Below are positions 27,413 to 36,573 of a stretch of 64,000 nt of DNA, piece after piece; position 1 is the stretch's first letter; every line of letters begins with the position of its first letter. The translations under genes and the position numbers were made by a program. The notes under the pieces were generated by a model. It saw only the letters and a program-made list of their open reading frames with translations. It was not told the origin of the DNA and did not search any database. The stretch is from CAVSVP01 sp963731125 (lineage in GTDB: Bacteria; Pseudomonadota; Gammaproteobacteria; Competibacterales; Competibacteraceae). Where the stretch lies: the NCBI GenBank assembly GCA_963731125.1, contig CAVSVP010000013.1, positions 310,001-374,000 on the forward strand, read 5' to 3'.

Positions 27413-27734
27413 CCCAGTGGTAAATAAAGACCAGCAGCCGATGGCGAGGTTCGATCGATCAAGGCGCGGAACATTATCACACCATGTTAAGCCTGCGTCT
27501 CGTTTTGGGCATCCGGGATAATAAGCTCAACCGACTTGTAAAAAAGTTTAAAAGGCGTAACTATATGCAATAGTGCATTTACCACCCACCAAACTGTAGC
27601 GGCAGAAACCTGACTTAAGGAGAGAAAAGCGAGGCATTTCGTCTCCTTATACGGGTAAAATATAATCACCGAGCAACGGAAGGCCTTGCTTTGTCATTTC
27701 TCAATCCAATGCAAAAAACATCAGGGAGGCATCG
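27413..27734. other. Divergent intergenic region between ABC exporter and lytic transglycosylase
   Basis: This 320-bp segment separates two divergent genes and must contain both promoters. No RNA motif was recognised. A 60-codon minus-strand frame within it has no ribosome-binding site or recognisable domain. AGGGAGG at its right edge is the ribosome-binding site of the next gene. Confidence 0.5.
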
Positions 27735-28406
27735 ATGGACCGCCGGTTATCGGTAGGAGTATTGCTTTCTGCGTTGGCCCTAGCTATGCCATGTCATGCG
27801 GATATTTATGTCTATGTAGATAGTGCTGGCGTGCGGCACTTCACAGACCACTGCACGGATTCACGCTGTAAGTTGTTTCTAAAATCCAAAACAAAACCAT
27901 CCCAAGCAACGCCTTTTTCTAAAAAGGTCACTTTCGGGACTGTGTTGACTGGCCCTAGCTATTATCGTTTCGGCAAGCGCCGACGCAAGCCTTTTGCAAT
28001 CAATGAAACAAACCGCAAACGCTACGTCCCCCATATTAAGAAAATTGCTAACCAATACGGCCTGGATCCAAAGCTAATGCAGGCCATTATCAGCGCTGAG
28101 TCGGCTTTCAATCCTAAAGCGGTGTCGCGTGCTGGTGCCATTGGCCTCATGCAACTGATGCCGGACACCGCTCGGCGCTTTGGTATTCGCGATCCGTTCG
28201 ACCCCATTGCCAACTTGCACGGCGGCGCTCGTTACCTACGTTGGTTAATCGACAAGTTTAGCAGCACCCACTTGGCCCTAGCGGCTTACAACGCCGGTGA
28301 GGGCGCTGTAATGCGCTATAACAATCAAATACCACCTTACGAAGAAACCCAGACCTACGTCGTTCGGGTGTTAGATTTCTACGACTACTATCACCGCGTC
28401 AATTGA
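27735..28406 (+). CDS. Lytic transglycosylase with DUF4124-like N-terminus
   Basis: This 223-aa protein has a signal peptide (residues about 1-22, cleavage after CHA) and a short DUF4124-like segment (IYVYVDSAGVRHFTD). An SLT domain spans about residues 98-215. The catalytic glutamate is Glu122 in IISAESAFNPKAVS, followed by GAIGLMQLMP and AAYNAGEGAV. It would cleave peptidoglycan in the periplasm. AGGGAGG lies 6 bp before the ATG. It is followed after 19 bp by a second lytic transglycosylase gene, so the two probably form an operon. Confidence 0.93.
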   Translation: MDRRLSVGVLLSALALAMPCHADIYVYVDSAGVRHFTDHCTDSRCKLFLKSKTKPSQATPFSKKVTFGTVLTGPSYYRFGKRRRKPFAINETNRKRYVPHIKKIANQYGLDPKLMQAIISAESAFNPKAVSRAGAIGLMQLMPDTARRFGIRDPFDPIANLHGGARYLRWLIDKFSSTHLALAAYNAGEGAVMRYNNQIPPYEETQTYVVRVLDFYDYYHRVN

Positions 28407-28425
28407 CTGTCCGCCATGTCTGATT

Positions 28426-30414
28426 ATGCCAAACGTACCTTTAACCGCTATGAAACACTTTGGGAGATTTTATGCTCTGAGCCGGTTACTGAGTTGGATA
28501 AGTCTGGCGCAAAGCTTCTGGCTGGTACTGTTCTTCGCTAATCCAGGGTGCACTAACTCCGCTGCGGCGGATTTTAGGGCACAGCGTTTAACTTTTCAGG
28601 AATTCGAGCAGGCCTTAAAGCAAGGCGCTAAAGTTCCGCTCGACTCGCTGGCGGATTATCCGCTCTATCCTTACCTGCTATACCAGAACCTGATCCACCG
28701 TTTCTCTCAGAATCCCTCCCGTGAAATACACGCTTTTTTGGAAAAATATAACGATTCTCCCCTGGCGGAACGCTTGCGCAACGCCTGGTTACATCATTTG
28801 GCTAAAGAACAACGCTGGGCAATGTTTCTGCGCGATGACCAGCCAACTAAAGATGTGGCGTTACGCTGCTGGCGACATCAGGCACTGCTGCACACGGGCC
28901 AACAAGAACAGACGTTGCGAGACATTGATAAGATTTGGATGAGCGGCACCTCGTTACCAGAGGCTTGCGATCCTCTGTTTGAGTTTTGGAAAGCACAGGG
29001 CGGTTTTACCCCAGAACGGCTCTGGCAACGCTTCGGCTTAGCCATCGCGAAAGGTGAGCACCGGCTGGCTCGCTACCTGCAAAGGCACATGTCAGGAAGA
29101 GACCGCATCTCGGCTGAACTTTGGTTCAAGATCGATAACAATCCTAAGCTCATTCAAGACATAGACACGATGCGCTTTGCCAAATCTAACCCACGCCTTG
29201 GCGAAATGCTGCTGTATGGCCTAAACCGATGGAGTCAACGCGATTCGGTAAGTGCTGCATATGCTTTAGACGTAGTGAAAAAGCGCTACACATTGCCTCA
29301 GCAACCGCTTCAGGAACTGGAACGTAAACTGGCTTTGTACCTGGCAAGCCGTGGCCATCCAGATGCACTACAACGATTGTCGGCACTACCCGCCTCGTTA
29401 GTGGATACCCAGGTTAGGGAATGGCGGATCCGCATTGCTCTTCAGCAAGACGATTGGCAAGCTACGTTGAGATGGCTGGATCAACTTACGCCTGAAGAAA
29501 GCAATCAACTACGCTGGCAGTACTGGCGTGCCCGCGCCTTAGAGGCCTCCGGCCACAAACAGGAAGCTCAGCGGCTCTATCATCAGGTAGCCCGCCAGCG
29601 GGATTATTACGGCTTTCTCGCCGCGGACCGCAGCGATGTGCCTTATCAGTTTAACGATAAGCCTATAGCCGTATCCGAGTCGGAGTTAACCACTATGCAA
29701 CGCTTGCCCGGCATGCAACGGTCTAAAGAACTCTTCCTGCTGGAGCGCTATTGGGAGGCGCGCTCGGAATGGCATTATGCGATACAGCATCTGTCGCAGC
29801 AGGATTTGCTGACGGCAGCCAGACTCGCCCATGACTGGGGCTGGCATTCCCAGGCCATTGTCACCTTGGGCCGCGCTGGTTATTGGGACGATTTAGCCTT
29901 GCGTTTTCCGCTGCCTCATCAGGATCATGTGTTAACCAACGCCCGCAACAAAGACATTGATCCTGCCTGGGTTTACGCCATTATGCGCCAGGAAAGCGGC
30001 TTTCAAAGCGATGCTAAATCCCCCGCCGGCGCACTGGGACTAATGCAAATTATGCCGACCACGGGACAACGCATCGCGAGGGACTTACAACTTTCGTTAA
30101 CCAATCGCTATACTCTGCTTCAGGCTAATACCAGCATCCGGTTTGGGGCGCATTATCTGCGTAAAAATTTGGACCGCTTTCAGAATAATCTGCTACTGGC
30201 TACGGCCGCTTATAATGCTGGTCCTCATCGGGTGGCCGAATGGCTGCCCGCGCAAGGTAAGATAGAGCCCGATCGCTGGATAGAGACGATTCCTTATTTC
30301 GAAACCCGCAAGTACGTGCAACGGATCATGGAATATACGATCATTTACGCACACCGCTTGGGTTCTTCTAACTCGTTACAGCTCAGCATGAAACCCATTC
30401 TGCCCAGTTCCTGA
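28426..30414 (+). CDS. slt: Soluble lytic murein transglycosylase, Slt70 type
   Basis: This protein of up to 662 aa has a hydrophobic leader (residues about 15-40, through ANPGCTNSAAA). A long alpha-helical U-domain with TPR-like repeats spans about 60-490. A C-terminal SLT catalytic domain contains Glu523 in IMRQESGFQSDAKSP, then GALGLMQIMP and ATAAYNAGPHRV. The real start may be the ATG at residue 9. It cleaves between MurNAc and GlcNAc, releasing 1,6-anhydro muropeptides. The length is close to E. coli Slt70. The gene follows a smaller SLT-domain gene in the same direction. Confidence 0.94.
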   Translation: MPNVPLTAMKHFGRFYALSRLLSWISLAQSFWLVLFFANPGCTNSAAADFRAQRLTFQEFEQALKQGAKVPLDSLADYPLYPYLLYQNLIHRFSQNPSREIHAFLEKYNDSPLAERLRNAWLHHLAKEQRWAMFLRDDQPTKDVALRCWRHQALLHTGQQEQTLRDIDKIWMSGTSLPEACDPLFEFWKAQGGFTPERLWQRFGLAIAKGEHRLARYLQRHMSGRDRISAELWFKIDNNPKLIQDIDTMRFAKSNPRLGEMLLYGLNRWSQRDSVSAAYALDVVKKRYTLPQQPLQELERKLALYLASRGHPDALQRLSALPASLVDTQVREWRIRIALQQDDWQATLRWLDQLTPEESNQLRWQYWRARALEASGHKQEAQRLYHQVARQRDYYGFLAADRSDVPYQFNDKPIAVSESELTTMQRLPGMQRSKELFLLERYWEARSEWHYAIQHLSQQDLLTAARLAHDWGWHSQAIVTLGRAGYWDDLALRFPLPHQDHVLTNARNKDIDPAWVYAIMRQESGFQSDAKSPAGALGLMQIMPTTGQRIARDLQLSLTNRYTLLQANTSIRFGAHYLRKNLDRFQNNLLLATAAYNAGPHRVAEWLPAQGKIEPDRWIETIPYFETRKYVQRIMEYTIIYAHRLGSSNSLQLSMKPILPSS

Positions 30415-30480
30415 GCCATACCTTTCGAGGAAAAGGAAACCGCCCGTTGATGTTGTCGTATTGCACCCGCTGTACCCATC

Positions 30481-30501
30481 GGTAAGCCACGCCGGCTTAC
30501 C
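30481..30501. terminator. Hairpin between convergent slt and moaA (weak terminator)
   Basis: GGTAAGCC pairs with GGCTTACC across a 5-nt loop. It overlaps the moaA stop codon. No U-tract follows on either strand, so it may act only as a transcript-stabilising stem. Confidence 0.35.
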
Positions 30502-31513
30502 CACCCGTGGCATTCATGTGGCGCAAAATGATCGGTTGGGTTTTAAGGTTAAAGTCATGGCCTTTCGGTTTAATCGTCATAGCCTTTATGATGGCCTGCT
30601 TAAGGTGCTCCATATCACCGGGATACGCACGCAGGACATGACGTAAATCCACTGAGTGCTCCTGTCCCAGGCACAAGAGCAGTCGACCTTCCGCCGTCAC
30701 CCGCACCCGGTTACACGCGCTGCAGAAATTATGACTATGCGGTGAGATAAAGCCAATTCGAGTGGCGATGCCCGGAATCCGGTAGTACCGGGATGGTCCT
30801 CCAGTGGTTTCGGTGGTGGGAAGCAACGTGAAATGTTTGGCCAGATCTTCTTGGATCCGATCACTAGAATAATACGCCTCGGCCCGGTCATGGTCGCCGA
30901 TGACGCCCAAAGGCATTTCTTCGATATAGCTGATATCCAGGCCGTTATCCACGGCGAACCATGCTAACTCCACTACCTCATCATCGTTACGGTGTCTGAG
31001 AATCACGACGTTAAGCTTAAGGCGTTCAAAACCGGCAGCTTGGGCAGCACGCAGACCACGCAGCACCTTGGTAAGATCACCCACTCGGGTGATTCGCCGA
31101 AAGCGCTCAGGCTTAAGGCTATCCAAACTGATATTGAGGCGCTTGACACCAGCCTCTCTAAGAGGCTGCGCCAACTTTTCGAGTTGCGAGCCATTACTGG
31201 TCAATACCAATTCCTTAAGACCCGGCAGTTGCCCCAGTTGCTGAAATAGCCAAAGAATATTCTTACGTACCAGTGGTTCGCCACCGGTAATTCTAAGCTT
31301 GCGGACTCCCAGTTCGGTAAAGGCTTGTCCTACCAGGGCCAGTTCCTCCAAGGTAAGAATACGGGCCCGGGGCAGAAATGTCATATTCTCACTCATACAG
31401 TATACGCAGCGGAAATCACAGCGATCTGTGACGGAGAGCCGCACATAGGTGATATGGCGGCCAAACCGATCTACGAGCTGAGAAGTGCTGGGCGTCTTGG
31501 CATCAGTGTACAC
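30497..31513 (-). CDS. moaA: GTP 3',8-cyclase (molybdenum cofactor biosynthesis protein A)
   Basis: This 338-aa radical SAM enzyme carries out the first step of molybdopterin synthesis, GTP to 3',8-cyclo-7,8-dihydro-GTP. The N-terminal 4Fe-4S motif has Cys32, Cys36 and Cys39 (CDFRCVYC), and the GGEP motif (TGGEPLV) follows. The C-terminal cluster ligands are in CSACNRVRVT...LLLCLG. The protein ends in Gly-Gly as required for activity. It starts 25 bp after the DUF1244 gene on the same strand. No other moa gene lies in the window. Confidence 0.96.
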   Translation of the reverse strand: MYTDAKTPSTSQLVDRFGRHITYVRLSVTDRCDFRCVYCMSENMTFLPRARILTLEELALVGQAFTELGVRKLRITGGEPLVRKNILWLFQQLGQLPGLKELVLTSNGSQLEKLAQPLREAGVKRLNISLDSLKPERFRRITRVGDLTKVLRGLRAAQAAGFERLKLNVVILRHRNDDEVVELAWFAVDNGLDISYIEEMPLGVIGDHDRAEAYYSSDRIQEDLAKHFTLLPTTETTGGPSRYYRIPGIATRIGFISPHSHNFCSACNRVRVTAEGRLLLCLGQEHSVDLRHVLRAYPGDMEHLKQAIIKAMTIKPKGHDFNLKTQPIILRHMNATGG

Positions 31514-31538
31514 GTTGGCCTACCTCGTGGAAGGTCTA

Positions 31539-31841
31539 TCAAATAGGCGCTTGCTTGTTGGCTTCCTCGTAAGCCGCTTGTTGCTCGGGTGTGGCTTCCT
31601 GTTGATACGTTGATTTCCATTGCTCGTAAGGCATGCCGTAAATGATTTCCCTGGCCTCTTCATAATTCATAGGCAGGCCTTTTTCCTCGGCTGCCGCCAA
31701 ATACCACTTAGACAAGCAATTGCGGCAAAATCCTGCCAGATTCATCAAATCGATATTCTGCACATCAGTGCGATCCCGCAAGTGCTGTACCAGCTGCCGA
31801 AAAGCAGTAGCTTCCAATTCAGTCTGGGTCTGTTTGTCCAT
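31539..31841 (-). CDS. DUF1244 domain protein
   Basis: This 100-aa protein matches the conserved DUF1244 pattern: AFRQLVQHLRDRTDVQNIDL, NLAGFCRNCLSKWY and IYGMPYEQWK. It is full length, with two conserved cysteines spaced C-x2-C. The function is unknown. GGAGGTGAAG precedes the start. It is followed 25 bp later by moaA, so the two may be co-transcribed, but a role in cofactor synthesis is not established. Confidence 0.88.
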   Translation of the reverse strand: MDKQTQTELEATAFRQLVQHLRDRTDVQNIDLMNLAGFCRNCLSKWYLAAAEEKGLPMNYEEAREIIYGMPYEQWKSTYQQEATPEQQAAYEEANKQAPI

Positions 31842-32016
31842 TCTTCACCTCCTTAGGTAGCTCTAATCGTTCCGAATCATCGCTCGGAAATTTCGCGATC
31901 CCTAAGCTTAACAGTAGCAGACTCATTAGTTTAGGCAATTTTTTCGCTTCCCGCAAAACCTATCTGCAACCCTTTACCGCACTTGCCATTCCAAGGACTG
32001 TTGAGCATGGCCTTGT

Positions 32017-32802
32017 CTAACGATTTTTGAACGCCGGTTTGCGCTTCTCCAAAAAGGCGGTCATACCCTCTTTGCGATCTTCGGTGGCGAATGTAGCATG
32101 AAAAGCACGGCTTTCAAAACGCAACCCTTCCTGCAAAGTGGTAGAAAAAGCGACATCCACGGCTTCTTTAATCATCATTACCACCGGCCGTGACTGATTA
32201 GCAATCTTCTCAGCGGTCTTTAGCGCTTCGCCCAGCAACTGGTCAACGGGAACAATGCGACTCAGCAGACCAGCCCGCTCCGCTTCCTGAGCGTCCATCA
32301 TCCGTCCGGTAAGACACATTTCCATTGCTTTGGACTTGCCTACCGCCCTAGCCAGACGTTGTGTGCCGCCGGCCCCTGGCATCGTACCTAAATTGATTTC
32401 TGGTTGACCAAACTTAGCGTTATCGGCCGCGATAATAAAATCACAGGCCATGGCCATCTCGCAACCACCGCCTAAAGCAAAGCCGGCCACCGCCGCAATC
32501 ACCGGTTTACGCATCGTATTGAGGCTATGCCAACCTTCGTGACGGCCATGGGGAAAGTCCGCCAGGAATAAGTGCATAAATTCCTTATCTTGCATATCCC
32601 TTATGTCAGCGCCGGCGGCAAAAGTTTTTTCATTGCCAGTCAACACCACAACACCAATGGCATCATCCGCCGCAAAGTCATCCAGTGCTCTGCCGATTTC
32701 CCGCATTAGCGCTACAGACAAGGCATTCAATGCCTTCGGCCGATTTAAGACAATAAGGCCCACATTGCCGCGAGTCTCCGCAATTAAATTTTCATAACCC
32801 AT
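32017..32802 (-). CDS. paaF: Enoyl-CoA hydratase, probable 2,3-dehydroadipyl-CoA hydratase
   Basis: This 261-aa crotonase-fold protein would hydrate 2,3-dehydroadipyl-CoA in the beta-oxidation part of phenylacetate breakdown. Oxyanion-hole segments AAGADIRDM and ALGGGCEMAMACD and the catalytic-site stretch GQPEINLGTMPGAGG with its Glu are present. The start at 32802 is chosen because GGAGAG lies 8 bp upstream; the upstream in-frame ATG at 32817 overlaps that site. The gene is separated from the paaABCDE block by about 300 bp, with a tandem repeat just upstream. A second, frameshifted paralogue lies at 58263-59043. General short-chain enoyl-CoA hydratase activity is the alternative. Confidence 0.88.
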   Translation of the reverse strand: MGYENLIAETRGNVGLIVLNRPKALNALSVALMREIGRALDDFAADDAIGVVVLTGNEKTFAAGADIRDMQDKEFMHLFLADFPHGRHEGWHSLNTMRKPVIAAVAGFALGGGCEMAMACDFIIAADNAKFGQPEINLGTMPGAGGTQRLARAVGKSKAMEMCLTGRMMDAQEAERAGLLSRIVPVDQLLGEALKTAEKIANQSRPVVMMIKEAVDVAFSTTLQEGLRFESRAFHATFATEDRKEGMTAFLEKRKPAFKNR

Positions 32803-32817
32803 TATTTTTCTCTCCAA

Positions 32818-32884
32818 ATGTTAACTCATTGGTGGGAGGTGCGATTTTAATGTTAACGCATTGGTTGGAGAAGCGATGTTTTAT
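32818..32884. repeat. Two tandem 32-bp repeats in the paaF leader
   Basis: Units at 32818-32849 and 32850-32884 both contain ATGTTAAC, CATTGG and GCGAT at matching spacing. They lie directly upstream of the paaF ribosome-binding site. They could be operator sites or a slipped duplication. Confidence 0.6.
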
Positions 32885-33104
32885 ACAGACCGGTAACTGA
32901 CTCACCCATATCTACCCATTCCCCCTCCTCCCGTAGGCACAGGTAAACACGAGCACTTAAAGCTTTAACATTCTCCACCTTGTAGCGGTCAAAATAGCAG
33001 TAAGGTAGAGTGAACAAGCATGATTATATTAACCCATGGCCACCGTCGGATACCACCCGCAGTGGTGGTTTTGGTAGGATTGCAACCGTGCAGCGATGGG
33101 TAAC
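32885..33104. other. Spacer between paaF and the di-iron gene
   Basis: No gene was recognised. CCACC/GGTGG can form a small stem near 33048-33070 but lacks a T-tract on the relevant strand, so termination of the paaABCDE transcript here is not demonstrated. It probably contains the paaF promoter. Confidence 0.4.
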
Positions 33105-33884
33105 TTAATGAGGAACCTGCAGGCCTAGCTTGCCTAAGACGGTCATAGTTTCCGTTTGCCAATGCGCCAGGAGTTCTTCATTGCTATGCTGGCGCATGCC
33201 ATATCTTCGGTAAATGTCTAGGTGATCTGAAGTGGCTCGGCCAAAAGTTGCGGCCACCCGAGAATACCAATAATTAACCGATGCCTGTGCTGAGGTCTTG
33301 TCATGGCCGGCATCAAGGGCTTCGCGCAAACCTGCCTCACCGAGCTCAGCATGACGCTGCTCAATAGGCAGAATATCGAACATAACATCGGCCAAAGGTT
33401 GATAGGAACATTGGGTCAGTTCGTCGAGCTGAATAACGGTGGCACGGCCCATCAAAAAGTTCATGACCATGGCATCCACCCAGCCGTAAATCGGGTAATG
33501 AAAGACGTTAAGACGCATATCTCCCTCAACCCGGTGCGTACCCAAATCGACGCTGCGGTCTAACCGGGCCGACCAAGGGTGGGCCGATACGTAGAGAGTA
33601 GTTTGCGCCCCGAACTGCTCCATCAGCTTGAGAACCTTTTCGGCGTTATGCAACTTCTCCAGTACCAGCCTCGCCGTCACTATCCTTTCCTTTAATCCCG
33701 GCGCCAGGTTAATACAATCGGCAAAGCCTGAAGCACCGGCCATCTCCGAGTCCACGAACACCGCCATCAAACGCATTATTTCGCCCCGGTAGCGAGGCGG
33801 CGCACTGTCCGGCGAACTCAGCTTGCCGCCCGCCGCAAGATAACTCAGTAGGCCCTCTTCATCATGCATGCTCGGATACCTCAA
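33105..33884 (-). CDS. PaaA/PaaC-family di-iron protein, extra paralogue
   Basis: This 259-aa ferritin-like protein belongs to the phenylacetic acid catabolic (PaaA_PaaC, PF05138-type) family. Di-iron ligands are suggested by VDSEMAGAS, E-x2-H in LEKLHNAE, the Glu of QLDELTQ, and E-x2-H in IEQRHAELGE. It starts only 5 bp after paaE, so it is translated with the epoxidase operon. It is additional to PaaA and PaaC, both of which are present. Its role is unknown: an alternative oxygenase subunit, an assembly partner or a second monooxygenase are possibilities. Confidence 0.8.
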   Translation of the reverse strand: MRYPSMHDEEGLLSYLAAGGKLSSPDSAPPRYRGEIMRLMAVFVDSEMAGASGFADCINLAPGLKERIVTARLVLEKLHNAEKVLKLMEQFGAQTTLYVSAHPWSARLDRSVDLGTHRVEGDMRLNVFHYPIYGWVDAMVMNFLMGRATVIQLDELTQCSYQPLADVMFDILPIEQRHAELGEAGLREALDAGHDKTSAQASVNYWYSRVAATFGRATSDHLDIYRRYGMRQHSNEELLAHWQTETMTVLGKLGLQVPH

Positions 33885-33889
33885 AAAAA

Positions 33890-34963
33890 TTATTGGTCAA
33901 AATCCACCACGATTTTGTCTGTCACCGGATAGCTTTGGCAGGTCAGGATATAGCCTCGTGCGATCTCGTAATCTTCCAACGCAAAATTAGCGTCCATATC
34001 GACTTCGCCCTTAACGAGCATCGCCCGGCAGGTTGAGCAGACGCCGCCTTTGCAAGCATAGGGCAATTCGTTGCCTTCTTTCAGCGCAGCATCGAGAATC
34101 GTATCGGTATTTTTTTCTACCGAAAACATACGTGCGCGTCCATCAAGAATCACGGTAACTTCGCAGCTATCCTGTCCCTCTGTCTTGGGTGCCACTTCAA
34201 CCTTACGAGCACGTTTCTGCGGTTCGCTGGTAAATAACTCAAACTTAATCTGCCGTTTGTCCAGCCCATGCTCTTGCAATGCTTCAGAAACCTGCAGCAT
34301 CATTTCCTGCGGACCACAAATAAAAGCCGTATCAACGGTCCTGACGTCAAGCCAGTGTGCAAAAAGCTCGCTACATTTCTCCTTAGTGAGGCGGCCGTTA
34401 AAGAGTTCAATATCCTGTTGTTCACGGCTTAAAATGTGAATCAAATTGAAACGGCCTAAGAACTGGTTTTTCAGATCTTCCAGTTCCTCGCGGAACATAA
34501 TCGTACTCGATGCACGGTTGCCGTAAAACAAGGTAAATGCACTATGCAGTTCGGTCAGCAGAGTGGTTTTTACAATCCCCAATAGCGGCGTAATGCCGCT
34601 GCCTGCCGCAAAGCCGGCATAGTGTTTGCGGTTTACGGGATCCAGGGGCGCGTAAAAATTGCCCAACGGCGGCATGGCTTCCAGTATCTGGCCCGGTTTT
34701 AATTCGTCATTGGCCCAGCTCGAGAATAGCCCGCCGCCTACCTTCTTGATCCCGACGCGCAGTTCCGGATCTTGCACGGCAGCGCAGATGGAATAGGAAC
34801 GGCGGACCTCTTCACCGTCGACCCGTGTCCGGAAAGTGAGGTATTGCCCCTGGGTAAAGCGGAACGTTTCCTTGAATTCGTCCGGCACCTGCAAGGTAAT
34901 CACCACCGATTCGCGGGTTTCGCGACGCACGTCGGCTACCACTAGCGGATAGAATTTCGTCAT
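33890..34963 (-). CDS. paaE: Phenylacetyl-CoA epoxidase, reductase subunit
   Basis: This 357-aa reductase passes electrons from NAD(P)H through FAD to the PaaABC oxygenase. The N-terminal ferredoxin-reductase domain contains RRSYSICA (FAD) and GSGITPLL (nucleotide). A C-terminal plant-type 2Fe-2S domain has Cys304, Cys309, Cys312 and Cys342. Length and domain order match PaaE. It lies 18 bp after paaD in the paaABCDE series. Confidence 0.96.
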   Translation of the reverse strand: MTKFYPLVVADVRRETRESVVITLQVPDEFKETFRFTQGQYLTFRTRVDGEEVRRSYSICAAVQDPELRVGIKKVGGGLFSSWANDELKPGQILEAMPPLGNFYAPLDPVNRKHYAGFAAGSGITPLLGIVKTTLLTELHSAFTLFYGNRASSTIMFREELEDLKNQFLGRFNLIHILSREQQDIELFNGRLTKEKCSELFAHWLDVRTVDTAFICGPQEMMLQVSEALQEHGLDKRQIKFELFTSEPQKRARKVEVAPKTEGQDSCEVTVILDGRARMFSVEKNTDTILDAALKEGNELPYACKGGVCSTCRAMLVKGEVDMDANFALEDYEIARGYILTCQSYPVTDKIVVDFDQ

Positions 34964-34981
34964 TTAGGAATCCTACCTTAG

Positions 34982-35506
34982 TTAGAGACATTTGAAATAA
35001 TCAAACGGCTCCAGGCAATCCTGACACTTATAGAGCGCCTTGCATGGTGTGGAGCCGAACTGGCTGACCATCACCGTGTTAACGGATCGGCAATGAGGGC
35101 ACTCCACCGATGGCTTATGACGGCGGGATCGGGTCAGTACGGCAATATCAACGGATCTTTGGGCGGGCGGCGCAATGCCGTAGTTCCGCAGCCGCTCTCT
35201 GCCACGTTTGGAAATCCAGTCCGTTGTCCATGGCGGCGATAGCTTTGTTTCCATCCGCAGACGCTCAATGCCGCGGCTACGCAACGCGCTTTCGATATCG
35301 CTTGCGATCACCTGGGCGGCCGGACAACCGGAGTAGGTGAGAGTGATGGTAACCACCAGTTCCCGGTCGTCTGCTTTGTCCTGCCAACGCACGTCACGTA
35401 CGATACCGAGATCGACCACGGAAATCACAGGGATCTCCGGATCATAGACCTCGTTTAGCCATTCCCACACTTGCTCTACAGTGGGTTGTATTGCTGTTGT
35501 CTCCAT
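34982..35506 (-). CDS. paaD: Phenylacetyl-CoA epoxidase maturation protein
   Basis: This 174-aa protein has an N-terminal MIP18/DUF59 domain (EVYDPEIPVISVVDLGIVRDV and TYSGCPAAQVI) and a C-terminal zinc-ribbon-like part (CPHCRSVNTVMVSQFGSTPCKALYKCQDC). This layout is specific to PaaD, which is needed for assembly of the epoxidase, probably in iron or Fe-S insertion. It sits between paaC and paaE in the canonical order. Confidence 0.95.
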   Translation of the reverse strand: METTAIQPTVEQVWEWLNEVYDPEIPVISVVDLGIVRDVRWQDKADDRELVVTITLTYSGCPAAQVIASDIESALRSRGIERLRMETKLSPPWTTDWISKRGRERLRNYGIAPPAQRSVDIAVLTRSRRHKPSVECPHCRSVNTVMVSQFGSTPCKALYKCQDCLEPFDYFKCL

Positions 35507-35519
35507 ATCTTAGCCTCTG

Positions 35520-36281
35520 CTACCAAGTTGCATTGGGGTAAGCGCGCTGCAGAAACTGCATTTCCGCTAGGATGTAGCCGAGGTGCTCACTGTGGACGCC
35601 GTGTTTTCCGCCTTGCTGCATCCAAGACGCCTTGGGCAGCGTAAGGGTGGCATCGGAGAGTGTCGCCTTGACATGCTGCAACCAAGGCTCTCGTAAGCTT
35701 TCGAGATCGACCGCAATGCCCTTGGCCAACAAAGCGCGGTCAACCGTATCCATCTCGAACAGCTCGCCGGTATACATCCAAAGATCATCGATGGCTTCCT
35801 GCATCCGCTGATGACTTTCGTCAGTGCCGTCGCCTAGGCATTCCACCCAATCGCTACTACGTTCCAGGTGATAGGTGACTTCTTTCAGCGACTTCTTGGC
35901 GATCTCGATGATCTCGGGGTATTGCGATTTGGACAGATCCTGCAGCAGATAATAGTGCCAGGCGTCAAAGTAAAACTGCCGCGCCGTCGTGTAGCCATAA
36001 TGACCATTGGGCTGTTCCACCAGCAGCAGGTTACGAAACTCACCGGCATCCCTTAAATAAGTCAGCGCGTCCTCGTCACGACCCCGACCTTCCACCTGAC
36101 CGGCCAGCGTCAGCCACAAACGCGTCTGGCCAATCAGATCCAACGCTACATTCGCAAGCGCTAGGTCTTCCTCAAGGGCCGGACCGTGACCACACCACTC
36201 CGAAAGCCGGTGACCCAGAATCAGGCAATTGTCCCCTAATCGCAGTAGGTACTCGAACAGGTGCTGCTGTTCCGCCATCAC
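35520..36281 (-). CDS. paaC: Phenylacetyl-CoA epoxidase subunit C
   Basis: This 253-aa ferritin-like structural subunit is essential for the PaaA-PaaC core but lacks its own catalytic di-iron site in characterised homologues. The family stretches GHRLSEWCGHGP and QTRLWLTLAG are present. The ATG overlaps the paaB stop (ATGA), indicating translational coupling. Confidence 0.94.
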   Translation of the reverse strand: MMAEQQHLFEYLLRLGDNCLILGHRLSEWCGHGPALEEDLALANVALDLIGQTRLWLTLAGQVEGRGRDEDALTYLRDAGEFRNLLLVEQPNGHYGYTTARQFYFDAWHYYLLQDLSKSQYPEIIEIAKKSLKEVTYHLERSSDWVECLGDGTDESHQRMQEAIDDLWMYTGELFEMDTVDRALLAKGIAVDLESLREPWLQHVKATLSDATLTLPKASWMQQGGKHGVHSEHLGYILAEMQFLQRAYPNATW

Positions 36282-36559
36282 ATATGCCCCACGTCTTCTG
36301 GAATGTCGTAGAAAGTTGGGTGGCGATAGACTTTACTGTTTGCAGGCTCGAACAAAGGTCCCTTGTCACTGGGGGAACTCGCGGTGATTGCCGAAGATTT
36401 CGCCACCCAAATACTGACGCCTTCGTTACGCCGCGTATAGACGTCACGCGCATAGTGGATCGCTGTTTCGGCATCGGGCGCATGCAGGCTGCCCACGTGC
36501 TTATGGGCAAGGCCGTGTTGACTGCGGATAAATATTTCGAACAAGGGCCAATCTTGCAT
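36278..36559 (-). CDS. paaB: Phenylacetyl-CoA epoxidase subunit B
   Basis: This 93-aa protein is the usual PaaB length, with WPLFEIFIRSQHGLAHKHVG and AIHYARDVYTRRNEGVSIWV. It forms part of the multisubunit epoxidase and is thought to bridge PaaAC heterodimers. It lies 14 bp downstream of paaA and overlaps paaC. Confidence 0.95.
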   Translation of the reverse strand: MQDWPLFEIFIRSQHGLAHKHVGSLHAPDAETAIHYARDVYTRRNEGVSIWVAKSSAITASSPSDKGPLFEPANSKVYRHPTFYDIPEDVGHM

Positions 36560-36573
36560 GATCGTCTCCTCCG

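Noticed and set aside
27487..27669. 60-codon minus-strand frame in the ABC exporter/lytic transglycosylase intergenic region
   Set aside because: It has no ribosome-binding site, domain or signal and lies in the expected divergent promoter region.
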